A DNA stretch of 64,000 nucleotides, taken from Schizochytrium sp. TIO01 (Eukaryota; Sar; Bigyra; Thraustochytrida; Thraustochytriidae). The notes beneath the pieces are model-generated. The model was not told the origin of the DNA and did no database searches. It saw nothing but the letters and a program-made list of their open reading frames with translations. This document shows, piece after piece, positions 41,576 through 52,260 of this stretch; position 1 is the stretch's first letter, and each line of letters starts with the position of its first letter. The translations under genes were made by a program, and so were the position numbers. The stretch is taken from NCBI GenBank assembly GCA_004764695.1, contig SMSO01000035.1:1982001-2046000 (forward strand). The letters run 5' to 3'.

Positions 41576-42066
41576 CTTCTCATAGATCGCCTCTTAGATT
41601 GAAGACAGATAATGATATACCAAAAAAAATATTAAAAAAATAAGATAACAGTGATAGCAGGCGAAAGAGAAAGAGCGGAACGGCAGGTTTATCGTTATCG
41701 ATCGAAGAGTCCAGTTCGTGAAGCGGGGTAAAGCTTGCGGAGCTTGCGGAGCCTGGGGGTGGTGGAGACCGCCTGGCTCTTGGAGGCGTCTCTGGAGCTG
41801 GCGTGGAGGCGCCCCGCTCTGCGCTTTGGCCACGAATCAGACAGATCTCTGCGCAAAGTCAAAGGCCTGAAGTGCACACCGCTTCTGCTTACGCGCCTGT
41901 TCAGTTAGTTTTGTTTGGTAGTAACTAATTAACACTCACTCATTCATTGTATCACAAAGGAGCAAAGGATTAAAGGTTGAAGGACTGCAATCAGAAAAGA
42001 ACACATTCGTCATAAAAGGGGCGAAAAGAAAGGCGGTGTTCTTTTTTGTTTGTTTCAATTTGAATG

Positions 42067-42067
<1 letters not shown>

Positions 42068-42104
<37 letters not shown>
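42068..42104. repeat. (TTGA)9 microsatellite
   Basis: The same TTGA unit as the array at 15969-16004, here without the CTAA partner. Confidence 0.9.
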
Positions 42105-42369
42105 AAATGAACCGAAGAAGAGAACTGAAGAAGAGGAATGAATTCAAGAGCCAAGGCAAACAAAACCAAGCGCGTGGTTTCCTTGGTTGTGCGCATATTC
42201 CGCGGCCCTTCTTAAAGGCAGAGAGCGCCAGACGGAGCCAAAGGAACCCTGCGAGGAGCTCACGTTTTGGGCGCAGTTCTGCGTTGTTTGTTGGCTTCTT
42301 CGACGCAGGGTTTGGGTCTTTGTTCTGAGTCAATTGTTTGTTTGTTGTTTATTGTTGTTTGCAGTGGAA

Positions 42370-42475
42370 CCGCAGAAGAGAAGAGAAAAGAAGAGAAAAA
42401 GGGAAAAAAAAAGAAAGAAAAAAAAGAAAAAAAAGAAAGAACTTTGAAAGAAAGAACTTTGAAAGAAGGAATTCA
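42370..42475. repeat. A/G-rich tract with AAAG and GAAAGAA units
   Basis: About 100 bases of nearly pure purine on the plus strand, passing into an 18-bp near-duplicate (AAAGAACTTTGAAAG). It is followed at 42486-42560 by GATC/GGAT and CATA microsatellites. Confidence 0.8.
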
Positions 42476-42809
42476 AATTTCAAAGCCGTCGATCGATCGA
42501 TCCATCGATCGAAAACGCGGATGGATGGATGGATATACATACATACATACATTCATCGATCGTCGCCGCCGCCACTGCCTGCGCAGAAGGAAGGCCCTCT
42601 GGCGCGAACCCCTGCTCCTCCGCAGCCTCTCCCCCGCGACTGAGTCCGCTGCTTTCGCGAGCGAGACTTGGCTTGGCTTGGCTTGGCTTGGCGGGTTTCA
42701 AACTGAGCGAGGCGGATTTGAAACCATTCGCATATATATATGTATATATATGTATATATGTCTATCATTTGATATGTAATTATTGGTTTTCTTTCTTTCT
42801 TCCATGTTT

Positions 42810-43015
42810 GAATGAATGAGTAAATAATTGAATGAATGAATGAATGAATGAATGAATGAATGAATGAATAAATAAATCAATAAACAAATGAATGAATGAA
42901 TGAATGAATGAATGAATGAATGAATAAATAAATCAATAAACAAATGAATGAATGAATGAATGAATGAATGAATGAATGAATGAATGAATGAATGAATGAA
43001 TGAGTGAGTGAGTGA
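42810..43015. repeat. Long GAAT array with a 56-bp higher-order unit
   Basis: About 200 bp of GAAT repeats. An AAAT/CAAT/CAAAC-containing spacer begins at 42866 and recurs at 42922, 56 bp later, showing duplication of a larger block. The array ends in GAGT units. On the minus strand it reads as Phe-Ile-His-Ser repeats, which are not genes. Confidence 0.9.
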
Positions 43016-44196
43016 GACCCAATAAGAAGCACGTATTAAAATAGAGATTAATAAAGAAGAAGACAGAATATCTAAGGAGAAGGAGAAATAGGTTCACGAA
43101 TTGAATTCCTGTTTGAAAACTTGTATCAAACTCGGTTCGATGCACTCACTGACTGCAAATCGGTTTGAATCGGGATCGCCACCGCGGCAGTCTTGAAAGC
43201 GAGCAGGCAGCGCAACTGGGCACGGGCCGCAGCCTTGCGACGCAGCAGCCGCAGCCGCCGACGCAGAGGGAGCGAGGCGCAGTTCATGGCGCGGAGGTAC
43301 TCACTCACTCACTCATTCACTCCTCGCTCGCTCGCAGCCTTCTGCATTGATTGAGGCCGCCGGCAACCTCGTTCTTCCCCCGGGGAACGGGATCGACCTC
43401 ACCGTTGGATCGACTGAGGCGAGAGCTCGCGTTGCTTGCGTGCTTGCTTGCGTGCGTGCTTGCGAGTCCGGTCTTCTGCCCTGTGGCAGACACTCCTCCT
43501 CTCGACCCTGCGCAAGATCATCAGAGCAGGCTTTCTGTCTCCGTTGATCACCAGTTGTAGTTTCCTTGTGACCGCAACTACTAAAAAGGCGGCCCGACTT
43601 GTAGCCGCGCATTCCGTCGCATTCATAGACTCCATTGCGGCCTCAGGCTTAATTCAATTTGTCTTCGAATTACCCGATCCTGGCACCCGAAATCGAGCTG
43701 AAGCCGCGTCATACCTGTCGCGCGACGTTTTCTGCCTAGCTGGAGACCTTTGAAGAGCTTTCCAGGAGGAGGAGGTCTTCTGCTGCTGCTGCCGATTAAG
43801 TTGTTTCGTGGGCATCGTCACTTTGTCCTTCTGACCCGTCGGAATTCTTGTACAGGAAGGAGAACGCTCGTGGTACAAAATACGCAGAGACTGAAAACAC
43901 AAATTTAACAAACAAAAAATTCCCTTAGAAAGTAGAGGAAGAAAGCAGATACTAGGTACTAGGTAGAAACTACCTACCTACCTACCTACGATCGACCCGC
44001 TGATCCCAGTTCTTCTGAGAGGCACTTTCTTCAGTTCCTGGAGGGGGGTTGAGTGAGTGAGCCTAGCGGTACTTGTGGCCCATAGTAACACCTGCAAAAG
44101 ATTTGGGTGAAGGTATTAGGTACTGCTTAGTTATTGTGTTTTAGCTGGCGTCGCTGTTTTCCCTGTGGAACTGGGCAGTCAAATAGCTTCGTCGGG

Positions 44197-45036
44197 ATGG
44201 AGACACGGCAGTTACCAGACGCAAATATCGGCCCGGCAGATCGCCGGTTTGTGGCGTATGTGATTGGAGTTGATATACACGATGGGCTGGAGAAGAAGTT
44301 TATTCGTGTCAAGGTATTTGATGCCTTCACGGACCTGTTTTCGTGGGTAAAGCAGCAGGTTGAAACTGCCTTTGAGTACATTGTGCCGCAGCTTGCGGAG
44401 ACGATGGTTGATGTTCTGAACAAGACAGCGTCTATCAAAGAGCTCTCTATGCACTTTCAGTCATTGTCGAAACAGTACAAGACGCTTGGCTTTGCAACTG
44501 GTGCCGTGGAGGTACCGCCACATGCAAAACACTTTCCAATTGCGTTTTGGAAAACCGTGGATAAGCTTATTGTGCTTACAGCGGCTGATATTCCTGGTTT
44601 TTCATTAGACCAATGGTCGAGCAGAAACTTAGCACAATTCATGGCGTTCCAGGACTTTGACTGCACCGCGTCAACGATCCACTTTGATCATTTCACTATT
44701 GAAAAGGATCCAGAAAGGTCACGTAAGCTGCAAATTGCAAAGCGGCGTGCACTCCATGAAGAGGCTCGTCGTATGATTCTGACAAGGCGCGATCTCGAGA
44801 CGGCTATGCACAACATGTACAAAATCCATGAACGCCGCAAGCGCCGCCGTGAGACACTCGGGGATGTGGAAGAGTCTTCGACATTTCAGCCAAAGCGCCA
44901 AGCGCCGCGCTTGTTCCTTCAACAGCGCTCACCGGATTCTATGGAGTCAGGGGACGACTCTGAAATTATGGAATCTGGGGAAGACGATCCCATCTATGGC
45001 TTTTATGCTCATGACTACTTTCCGTACAGCTTTTGA
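44197..45036 (+). CDS. Unknown conserved-looking protein, 279 residues
   Basis: The protein opens METRQLPDANIGPADRRF, then a structured N-terminal half (FVAYVIGVDIHDGLEKKFIR, VFDAFTDLFSWVKQQVETAF), helices through residue 120, AFWKTVDKLIVLTAADIPGF, a basic helix at about 180-225 (RRALHEEARRMILTRRDLE, HERRKRRRETLGDVEE) and an acidic tail ending in a Tyr/Phe-rich YGFYAHDYFPYSF. The balanced composition, few stops and clear amphipathic segments make it a likely gene. The basic helix resembles a nucleic-acid-binding or nuclear targeting segment. I do not recognise a family. The ATG at 44197 is the first Met; the frame upstream to 44134 lacks one. No neighbour lies within 1 kb. Confidence 0.65.
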   Translation: METRQLPDANIGPADRRFVAYVIGVDIHDGLEKKFIRVKVFDAFTDLFSWVKQQVETAFEYIVPQLAETMVDVLNKTASIKELSMHFQSLSKQYKTLGFATGAVEVPPHAKHFPIAFWKTVDKLIVLTAADIPGFSLDQWSSRNLAQFMAFQDFDCTASTIHFDHFTIEKDPERSRKLQIAKRRALHEEARRMILTRRDLETAMHNMYKIHERRKRRRETLGDVEESSTFQPKRQAPRLFLQQRSPDSMESGDDSEIMESGEDDPIYGFYAHDYFPYSF

Positions 45037-46145
45037 CGCGCTATGTTTTTTTCCTAATTAACGAGAAACTTTGTGAGACATCTTTCGAGGTGGGGTTAAT
45101 CTTCGTTGATCTGTGAAATGTAAACAAAAAGAGGAGAGGTGAAACTCATGACCTCTTGCATTCGTTAATTCTACTTTGTTACTGTTCTTCGCGCTCATGT
45201 GCCTGCACATGCATGGAACGTGAAGCCTGATTACAAATAAGACGTCCGATAATTACTGCAACTGGTACAAACAGAAACCATGTTGCTTAGAAAACAAAAC
45301 AAAAATCAGAAAATTTGATAAACAAAACAAAACAAAACAAAACAAAACAAACCACTCAATCATCACATCACCATGACCATGCAGCACCTTAGCGCTAGCT
45401 GCCGGCGGGTGACTAATCACATAAACTGCACAAGCACTCACACAAGCACACTTTTAATCAACCTGACTCTACGAACCTAATTTTGTTGTTGCATAGTCTT
45501 TCAGTTCATTTCCCTTGCTGTAATGTATTCATGAAGAAAGACAATGAGTCCCAATGTTATCATGAGAGGTATGTGGAGTCTAAGTTGTTAGAACCAAACG
45601 ATGTTTACCACACCGGACTTCGGAGGATGAGCAAGAAAGATCACATTCCCATTTCCATTTCCCCCAATCATCCACTTGCTTGCAGCCCTGTTGTCACGCC
45701 ATATCCGTCTGGTCTGGCGTCTAGAGCAGCTTTGACTGGTCGGGCTGAGAATAAACAATTCTCTGGTTTTTTCCCACTCTCACGAATCAAGATCCTAGGT
45801 ACTATACTATCTATTTGACTGTTAACGACATATAGTGCCGGTTACACACGGCTAAGCGAAACCCCAAACCCAGTTTTGAGAATCATAGAAACCAAAAACC
45901 GAACAGAAAGTAGGCTACGATATCCATATAACTCCAACGTTACCTACTCCACGTTGTACGTGGGGGGGAGCAGCATCACATTTTAAATGTGACATTTCAA
46001 GTTTATGCGCAGCCGTCTTATCTTCTCTAGTTCGATTGGATTTGAATTGATTTGATTTAATCAAAAGAGCATTACTTCTTCTAAAATTTCACTAATATTG
46101 AATCAAAAAGGCTAACAAAACCAAACGAAGACGCTTGCAAGCGCC
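45037..46145. other. Intergenic, 5' flank of the TFIIIC gene
   Basis: No convincing gene. It contains an (AAAAC)6 tract at 45320-45352, a near-palindrome at 45976-45992 and a G run at 45961-45968. The frame at 45483-45818 has a non-ATG start and no features, and is not accepted. Confidence 0.45.
45320..45352. repeat. (AAAAC)6 microsatellite
   Basis: Six AAAAC units in a single run. Confidence 0.9.
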
Positions 46146-49100
46146 ATGGTGCGCAAGACGCGGCGCGGCAGCAGTGGTGACGGCGGCGATGGTGGGCCTT
46201 GGGGCAGCGGCAAAGACTCCGCACCGTCAAGCAAACGGCCCAGGAGGGCTGCTCGGTCAGCGGCCGACGACGACGACGGCGCCTCCGATGAAGGTGGGAG
46301 CACCAGCGTGAACCTAAACGCGAAGGCCTCCAACTCAAGGAGCGCCAGCGCCAAGACAGCAAGCTCGAAGTCCAAGACCGATGTCACAAACAGCAAAGGC
46401 GAAACGAAGACTAAAGGTGAGCCCAGGAAAACTCCCGAGAGCAGCAGGAAGAGAGCCACAACGACAGCCACAACGCCAAGACCAACGACAACGAGGAAAA
46501 GACGGCGCACAGGAGCTCCAGAAGACTTGGAGACGCAAGATGAACGCGGGAACGAACAGAGTTCTGTGAAGGAGCAAAAGCTAGTTCAACAGACAAAGCG
46601 AAAGGGGAAAGCAGCAGCTGTTGAAGACGAAGATGATGAAGTAGATGACCTTGACGATGAGGACTACGATGAAGACGAGGACGAAGACGATGAAGATGAT
46701 GATGAGGAAGACGAGGACGAGGAGGACGAGGACGATGAAGACGGAGAAGACGGAGAAGACGATGAAGACGGAGAAGATGATGAAGAAGACGAAGATGAAG
46801 ACGAAGAAGACGACGATGAAGACCTCGAGGAGGAGGAGGAAACCAAAGGAACTCAGACTGAGAAAACAAGCAAACTGGCACTCGAACAGGAACAGCAACG
46901 ACAACCTAAAGTTGGTGCTGTTAAAGATATGTATGATTCGGATGCAGAGGAGGAGGAGGAGGAGGAGGAAGAGGAAGAGGATGATGAAGGTGTGGCAGAA
47001 GAAGAAGAAGAAGAACTAGAGGAGGAGGAAGAAGCGCTCCAAGAAGGCCGAGGAGACGAAGATGAAGACATCGAGCTTTCGGACCTCGAAGAAGATGAAA
47101 CAGCGGTTGAGGTGCAAGATGAGGAGGAAGAGGAAGACGAACTAGACGACGACGATCTCGATGATCTCGACGAGGAAGAGGAAGACGACGAGGAGGAGGA
47201 GGGCGATGAACCCAAAGGTGCCCTGCGACCCCTTGAAATGATTGACGCACAACCTGGTCAAAGACAAGACTCCCAGCGCAGCATGTTTGGTACAAGTGGT
47301 CGAGATCTTTACACATCCAAAAACGCGAGCATGGTGTTCGGAACCTCTACGAAGGGTCGCAAAAAGAAGCGACGGTCTCGGAAACGAGGAGGCAGTGGAG
47401 CTCGAGTTTCAAAGAGGGCTAATTACCTCATTGGCCTGGCAAACCAGCACTTTATCGATCAAGAGTTCGAGGAAGCCATTGAACTATGTAATCAAATTGC
47501 ACAGGAAAATCCAAAACTTCCTGAACCCTATCATCTTCTTACATCCATCTGGTACGAACGTGGCGACCCAGAAAAGGAAATGCAAGCCTTACAATTAGCA
47601 TGTGACCTTGATCGTGGACAAAATATCAATAACTACATTCGCATTGCGGATATTGGACTTGCCCTCGGACGACATCCAAAATTAGACGAGATGGCAGATG
47701 GCCTTCTTGGCGCAGGTTTGGACAGTGAAGACGATGAAGAGGAAACTAAAACTAAAGACAATAGCAACGAGGCAGAGGGTGAGACTGAGTCCAAAGAAGC
47801 ACCAAACGATGATACATCTTCATCAACTCCCAAACGGTACACACGCGCTCAACGTATGAACTTCCTCCGAACTGCTCTTTTAGCGGTAGAACGTATCTTG
47901 AAGCGCAATTCAAGTGTAGAACTGATGATGCGACGTGGTGAAATTTTTGAACACCTTGGGGATTTCAAGCGTGCTGCTGATGTATACCGCCGTGTTTTGA
48001 AAGCCTACCAAGAGCAAAACACGATTGATCTTGTTGCGGTCCATCATCTAGCTCGAACTTACCGCATGCGTCAAGAACTTGTCAAGTCTCGGAATGTGTT
48101 AGAAAAGTTTGTCGGCGCCGTTCTGAAGCCTACACCTGACATCATAGCTCGCGTGAATTCAGCAGCCACGCAAGCACGCCTTGCGCGCCAAGCGAAGTTT
48201 GCCGAGCGCAAACGCCGGCGTGAAGCTATTAGAAAACGCAAAGAGGAGGTTAAACGTGCGAACTTGGCCATGGGGGACTCAGGCATGTCTGTTGAACAAC
48301 GACTCTTAGGTGGAGGCCCTGAGAACGCAATCACCCCTCAGACATCTTCAAAAAGGAAAAAACGTCGAGGAAAAAACGTCAAGAAAAAATCTCGAGACGG
48401 ACGAAACGAAGATGAAGATGACGATGAAGATGACGATGATGACGATAGCGATGATGACGATGATGACGATGACGAGGATGAGAATGGCCCTAAGATCGGA
48501 GATGACGACAGAGAGCTCCAGGATGATCACATAACTGCTGATGGGAGTAATACTATTCTCCCAGAGCATGATGATGAAGATGAAGAAGAGGAGGAAGACG
48601 AAGAAGAAATTGTAGCAAAAGAAGTTGAGCTCGAAGAACAACAGCTCTATGCAGGTATCAATATTCTTAGCATGCTCGTGGAAATTCTACTTCTCAAGCG
48701 TCAGGAGTATACCAAGGCACTTCAGTACCTTGAGCGTTTTCTTGAGTTCACCAATTCAGATGGACTATGTTCACTCTCAGAGAAAAACCAATGGCTGCAT
48801 TGGGAAAGGATCTCTCCTAAAATCAACTTAGATCTTGTTCTCATGCTTATCATTGCCTATATCCATGTGAACAATTATTCAAAGGCCCTTCGATTTATGC
48901 AACATATTGATGGAATCAACCTTGTCAATGGAAACGATGCTCGACTTCTCAATATTGCTTTCGTTATGGCGGAATCGTGGATGCAGCATAACAAATTTGT
49001 GATTGCACGTGAACAATTTGATAAGCTCAGCAAGGTCGAAGATGCGAAGGGTGTATTTGTGGCTGAGGCTCTGAATCAAGCTGCCTATTGTTGTGAAAGC

Positions 49101-50702
49101 ATTGAGTGGCGTCAAGATCCACCTCGAGCTGCCGAAACTGCTCATCAGGATGCTGTAAATTACCTGACTCGCCTCTTTGACATGCTGAACACTGAATCTG
49201 TAGGGGCATACTTTCCGCGAGTGGAACTTGCCATGGAGCAATGCCTCATTCGCCTAGAGCGACTCAAGCAGAGATCGGCTACCCCTTTAGTAGTTGCTGC
49301 AATTGAAAAGTGTAAAAAGGCTCTAGTTGCCAAGAAAGCTCCGCAGAAGGCAAGCGAAATGGAGGTTACATCTTCTTCATCTTCCACAACCGAAGAGTCT
49401 GCTAACGATGCACTTGTGGGCGCACCACGGCCACCTCTTCCTCTCAGCGTGAGTGCAAGTGACGGAGCTATATCAGGCGAGCAAGGTATCCTTAATGGCA
49501 ATAGTGTGTCCCCATTTGACACCTTAAATGCACAGGGTGTAGGACGTGGGTCTTCAATGCTTAATGCAGCCACCATTAAGTACATTGATCAGATTCATGC
49601 GCATTTCTCCCGAAACGAATTTAAGGAAACGATAGAGATGTCGCTCCCTCTTTTCGAAGGTCTTTTGGGTGATATTCAAGATGCGTACACACAATTCAAG
49701 ACTCTTTGTGGTGTAGCAGAGGATGATGACAGCATCAAACGCCCAACTGAGGTGGAATCTTTAAATGCGATCGACAGTTTCCAAACCTTGCGTTGTTTGC
49801 ACGATTTCTGTATTACGCTTCGTACCTCGGATAAGACACGTGCAGCAATCATGCTGCTCGAAAAGCTTCTTCCAATAAAGGCTCGCAAAGTGCGTGGCGA
49901 GGGCATTCGGAATCAGTGCAGTGCTCTTTTTACGCAGCTATGCGTTCATGTGCAGGACTTTGACGCTGCGTCAAAGGAAATCATGGATACAATTCGTCGA
50001 TGCCGCGATCTGCACTTCGCAAACACGGCTATCACAGATTGGGGGGATGAGATGCCAGAATTATGGCAAGTTCTTAATGGTATGCTTACCTGTCTTCGTC
50101 ACGCAGATGTATTGCAAGAGTCACGTCTGGTAGCGCGTCGATTGGAGCGTTTGCATCAAAGCGGGACAACAAATACCTCTGGAAGCCTTGGCGCTCAACA
50201 ACAGCAGCAACAAGCTAATCTCCACTCATTCGGCTTGCTGATGTTGACGGCGCATCACGAATTAATGAATAGGAATCCTGTGCGTGCTATTGGAAGGTAT
50301 TATCGTGCTCGACGAATGTCTCCTGACAGTCCCTTAGTAGCTCTCTGTCTATCGAGTTGCTATGTGCGAATTTACCAGCAGAAACGTACTCAAGATCGTA
50401 ATAGCACCGTGATTAAGGCTTTTGCCCAAATGTATGATTATCAGAATAAGCGCCTCAAGTCAGCAACCACGCCTGAGATGCGCATCACCTTTGAAGCCGA
50501 AACATACTACAACTTTGGGCGCCTGGCGCAGGCCTTTGGTATTCCATTTCTGGTCGAGGCCTTTTACCGTCGCGTTCTCAATCTGGAAGGAGCATCTCTA
50601 CGAGACAAGCGCGAAGCAGCAATTAATTTACGTTTACACTACCGACGCATTGGTAATATGGAAATGGCTCGAGCACTCACAAAAACATATTTGGTTATGT
50701 AA
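46146..50702 (+). CDS. GTF3C3: TFIIIC TPR subunit (GTF3C3 / Tfc4-like)
   Basis: A 1518-residue protein. The N-terminal ~400 residues are basic then extremely acidic (long Glu/Asp runs at about 160-230 and 260-360). TPR repeats start at about residue 420 with ANYLIGLANQHFIDQEFEEA and IELCNQIAQENPKLPEPYHL, as in TFIIIC subunit tau131/Tfc4. A second TPR group lies at about 575-690 (GEIFEHLGDFKRAADVYRRV, HLARTYRMRQELVKSRNVL). A second acidic insert at about 750-825 is followed by further TPRs to the end (AINLRLHYRRIGNMEMARAL). In yeast and animals this subunit recruits TFIIIB for RNA polymerase III transcription of tRNA and 5S genes. Yeast and human forms are about 900-1000 residues; the extra length here is the two acidic inserts. 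It is intron-free over 4.5 kb. Confidence 0.85.
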   Translation: MVRKTRRGSSGDGGDGGPWGSGKDSAPSSKRPRRAARSAADDDDGASDEGGSTSVNLNAKASNSRSASAKTASSKSKTDVTNSKGETKTKGEPRKTPESSRKRATTTATTPRPTTTRKRRRTGAPEDLETQDERGNEQSSVKEQKLVQQTKRKGKAAAVEDEDDEVDDLDDEDYDEDEDEDDEDDDEEDEDEEDEDDEDGEDGEDDEDGEDDEEDEDEDEEDDDEDLEEEEETKGTQTEKTSKLALEQEQQRQPKVGAVKDMYDSDAEEEEEEEEEEEDDEGVAEEEEEELEEEEEALQEGRGDEDEDIELSDLEEDETAVEVQDEEEEEDELDDDDLDDLDEEEEDDEEEEGDEPKGALRPLEMIDAQPGQRQDSQRSMFGTSGRDLYTSKNASMVFGTSTKGRKKKRRSRKRGGSGARVSKRANYLIGLANQHFIDQEFEEAIELCNQIAQENPKLPEPYHLLTSIWYERGDPEKEMQALQLACDLDRGQNINNYIRIADIGLALGRHPKLDEMADGLLGAGLDSEDDEEETKTKDNSNEAEGETESKEAPNDDTSSSTPKRYTRAQRMNFLRTALLAVERILKRNSSVELMMRRGEIFEHLGDFKRAADVYRRVLKAYQEQNTIDLVAVHHLARTYRMRQELVKSRNVLEKFVGAVLKPTPDIIARVNSAATQARLARQAKFAERKRRREAIRKRKEEVKRANLAMGDSGMSVEQRLLGGGPENAITPQTSSKRKKRRGKNVKKKSRDGRNEDEDDDEDDDDDDSDDDDDDDDEDENGPKIGDDDRELQDDHITADGSNTILPEHDDEDEEEEEDEEEIVAKEVELEEQQLYAGINILSMLVEILLLKRQEYTKALQYLERFLEFTNSDGLCSLSEKNQWLHWERISPKINLDLVLMLIIAYIHVNNYSKALRFMQHIDGINLVNGNDARLLNIAFVMAESWMQHNKFVIAREQFDKLSKVEDAKGVFVAEALNQAAYCCESIEWRQDPPRAAETAHQDAVNYLTRLFDMLNTESVGAYFPRVELAMEQCLIRLERLKQRSATPLVVAAIEKCKKALVAKKAPQKASEMEVTSSSSSTTEESANDALVGAPRPPLPLSVSASDGAISGEQGILNGNSVSPFDTLNAQGVGRGSSMLNAATIKYIDQIHAHFSRNEFKETIEMSLPLFEGLLGDIQDAYTQFKTLCGVAEDDDSIKRPTEVESLNAIDSFQTLRCLHDFCITLRTSDKTRAAIMLLEKLLPIKARKVRGEGIRNQCSALFTQLCVHVQDFDAASKEIMDTIRRCRDLHFANTAITDWGDEMPELWQVLNGMLTCLRHADVLQESRLVARRLERLHQSGTTNTSGSLGAQQQQQQANLHSFGLLMLTAHHELMNRNPVRAIGRYYRARRMSPDSPLVALCLSSCYVRIYQQKRTQDRNSTVIKAFAQMYDYQNKRLKSATTPEMRITFEAETYYNFGRLAQAFGIPFLVEAFYRRVLNLEGASLRDKREAAINLRLHYRRIGNMEMARALTKTYLVM

Positions 50703-51495
50703 AAGGAGTAATTTAAAACTAGTATCTTTATTGCAACTTCTTAATGCTCTGAGCCTTTCTCTGATATCTTTGATGTGTACATGCATTTGGATGTCTCTCG
50801 TATTACGTGAGGGTCTATAGATATTATTGACTTTTTAATTTCCTTTAAAGCGGTGCTACATCGCGCAAGTTAGCTAAGTTCTTCAACTGTATAATTTAAA
50901 AAAATAGAACTTAATGATTCCAACCATCTCGATGTATACTTCGTCTTACAATCAATCGCATAGGTGACCTTTGACTAGAGGTTTGGAAGAGAGAGCCAGC
51001 AGCCAGATTCCCCTAGAAATGTTACAGTTACTATGTTTCCAAAAGCTTAGACTTACATGAGATTGCTCAAAATGTCTTCCGACATTGTTTTTGATTGTCG
51101 ACATCAACAGTGCTTGTGTTGCTTAGAAGCGACTTTGATGCTTGTAGCATATCTGCATAAGCTAGTATTCAATCCGATGCTCGTTGAATCAAGATCAAAA
51201 TTCCAAGCCAATGCTTCGATATTTCATTTCTTGAAAAACCGTCTCCTTTTCTCTTCATGTGGCGTAGCGGCTAGAGAGTCTTCGTTGCAATGTTTCTTCA
51301 TTTCCTCAATAGAAGTTTTATAGAAAATAACACTAATTAAAAATCTGTATATCAAACCCTCATTAGATTTATCTACGCTGACACTACCATGGTACCATAT
51401 TCAATAGCTGCCATGTTTTGCACTCTGCTCTCTATGGTAGAACGTCGAAAAACTTGTTCTTCGTTTGTTGTCTTTTCACCTGAGGCTCACCCTGC
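50703..51495. other. Convergent intergenic region TFIIIC / oxidoreductase
   Basis: AT-rich 3' flanks. CTACCAT near 51387 can pair with ATGGTAG near 51434 across a long loop. No gene accepted. Confidence 0.45.
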
Positions 51496-52260
51496 CTACA
51501 GATTAGATCCTGTAGCTATATTGGGATCAGCCTGGTGATCTTGAGCTTTGGATATCATTTTCTTGAACATGCTTACAAAATAATCGATATCCTGTGCTCC
51601 GGGAATCTCAAGGCTCATGTCACCGACTTGGACAAGAAAGTGAGGGACACCTCCTGAGAACAAGGAGGATAGCGGCAAAGCAGCCCTGATATCGGCGGCC
51701 ATTGCGCGAACCGCAGAATCAAGTTCATCAGAATTCAGGAAAGTTCTTGTTTCGTCTTCGTCGAGGCCCGCTCGCTTCGCAGCACGGACCAGGACCTCGT
51801 CTTCTTCTAAGTTATAGCCAAACATGTGATATGCCTGGAACAGCTCAAGACTTAGCAACCACTGAGTTTGTCCTGTTCCAACAGTTCGTGCCCATTGCGA
51901 GAGTCTGTGTGCTTTGAAAGTCGCAGTTGAAACTCCGTCGATGGTGTACCCTCCCTCTGGAAAAGGTGCCAGCATTACCTCAAATTGCTCCACCATTTCC
52001 TTCAAAGCGGCTTCGCTGCCCTTAAATCTGCGAAGGTACATGTCACGTTTGGCCAATGGAGGTTGGCAATTTTCAAGCTCTGGTGCTAACACTCGAGGCC
52101 ACCAACGCACTTGAATGTCTAGTGAAGGATACTCCATTTTGATTTTCATCAGAGCTTGTGCTAGACGCAGACTTCCCAGGTAGCACCAGGGACAAATGAA
52201 GTCGGAAACCACATCGACTTGGAGCTCCAGAGGCAAGCTACTTGCTGAGTTGGAGTCCAT
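51496..52260 (-). CDS. FrnE/DsbA-like thiol oxidoreductase (2-hydroxychromene isomerase type fold)
   Basis: A 254-residue protein with a thioredoxin-fold DSBA domain. The active-site motif CPWC is at residues 23-26 (VSDFICPWCYLG), the all-helical insert follows (ATFKAHRLSQWARTVGTGQT), and the cis-Pro loop is GVPHFLVQV. This arrangement is that of bacterial FrnE/YwbO-like DSBA proteins, which are cytosolic disulfide-handling enzymes. The start MDSNSASSLPLELQVDVVSD shows no targeting peptide, so cytosol is likely. Such genes are sometimes bacterial in origin; nothing in base composition marks this copy as recent transfer. Substrate unknown. Confidence 0.88.
   Translation of the reverse strand: MDSNSASSLPLELQVDVVSDFICPWCYLGSLRLAQALMKIKMEYPSLDIQVRWWPRVLAPELENCQPPLAKRDMYLRRFKGSEAALKEMVEQFEVMLAPFPEGGYTIDGVSTATFKAHRLSQWARTVGTGQTQWLLSLELFQAYHMFGYNLEEDEVLVRAAKRAGLDEDETRTFLNSDELDSAVRAMAADIRAALPLSSLFSGGVPHFLVQVGDMSLEIPGAQDIDYFVSMFKKMISKAQDHQADPNIATGSNL

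Larger units (their letters stand above)
37565..44196. other. Gene-poor region with GC-rich islands and tetranucleotide arrays, 6.6 kb
   Basis: No confident gene. GC-rich islands at 38.15-38.95, 41.08-41.42, 41.70-41.90, 42.55-42.70 and 43.15-43.75 kb alternate with AT-rich DNA and simple repeats. Open frames here are short and either repeat-derived or lack start, composition or family support. One minus-strand stretch at 43151-43285 starts with ATG and ends at a GTGAGT donor-like site, but no second exon could be placed. Other repeats are (CTTGG)5 at 42666-42692 and short TATA, CTAC and CACT runs. Confidence 0.45.

Noticed and set aside
42698-43145. Long minus-strand frames with Phe-Ile-His-Ser repeats
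   Set aside because: Direct translation of the GAAT microsatellite. The same applies to 16268-16456.
45483-45818. 111-codon plus-strand frame upstream of TFIIIC
   Set aside because: Starts with TTG, has no ATG context and no recognisable features.
46411-47316. Several frames opposite or overlapping the TFIIIC gene
   Set aside because: Poly-Ser, poly-Leu and Lys-rich shadows of its Glu/Asp runs.
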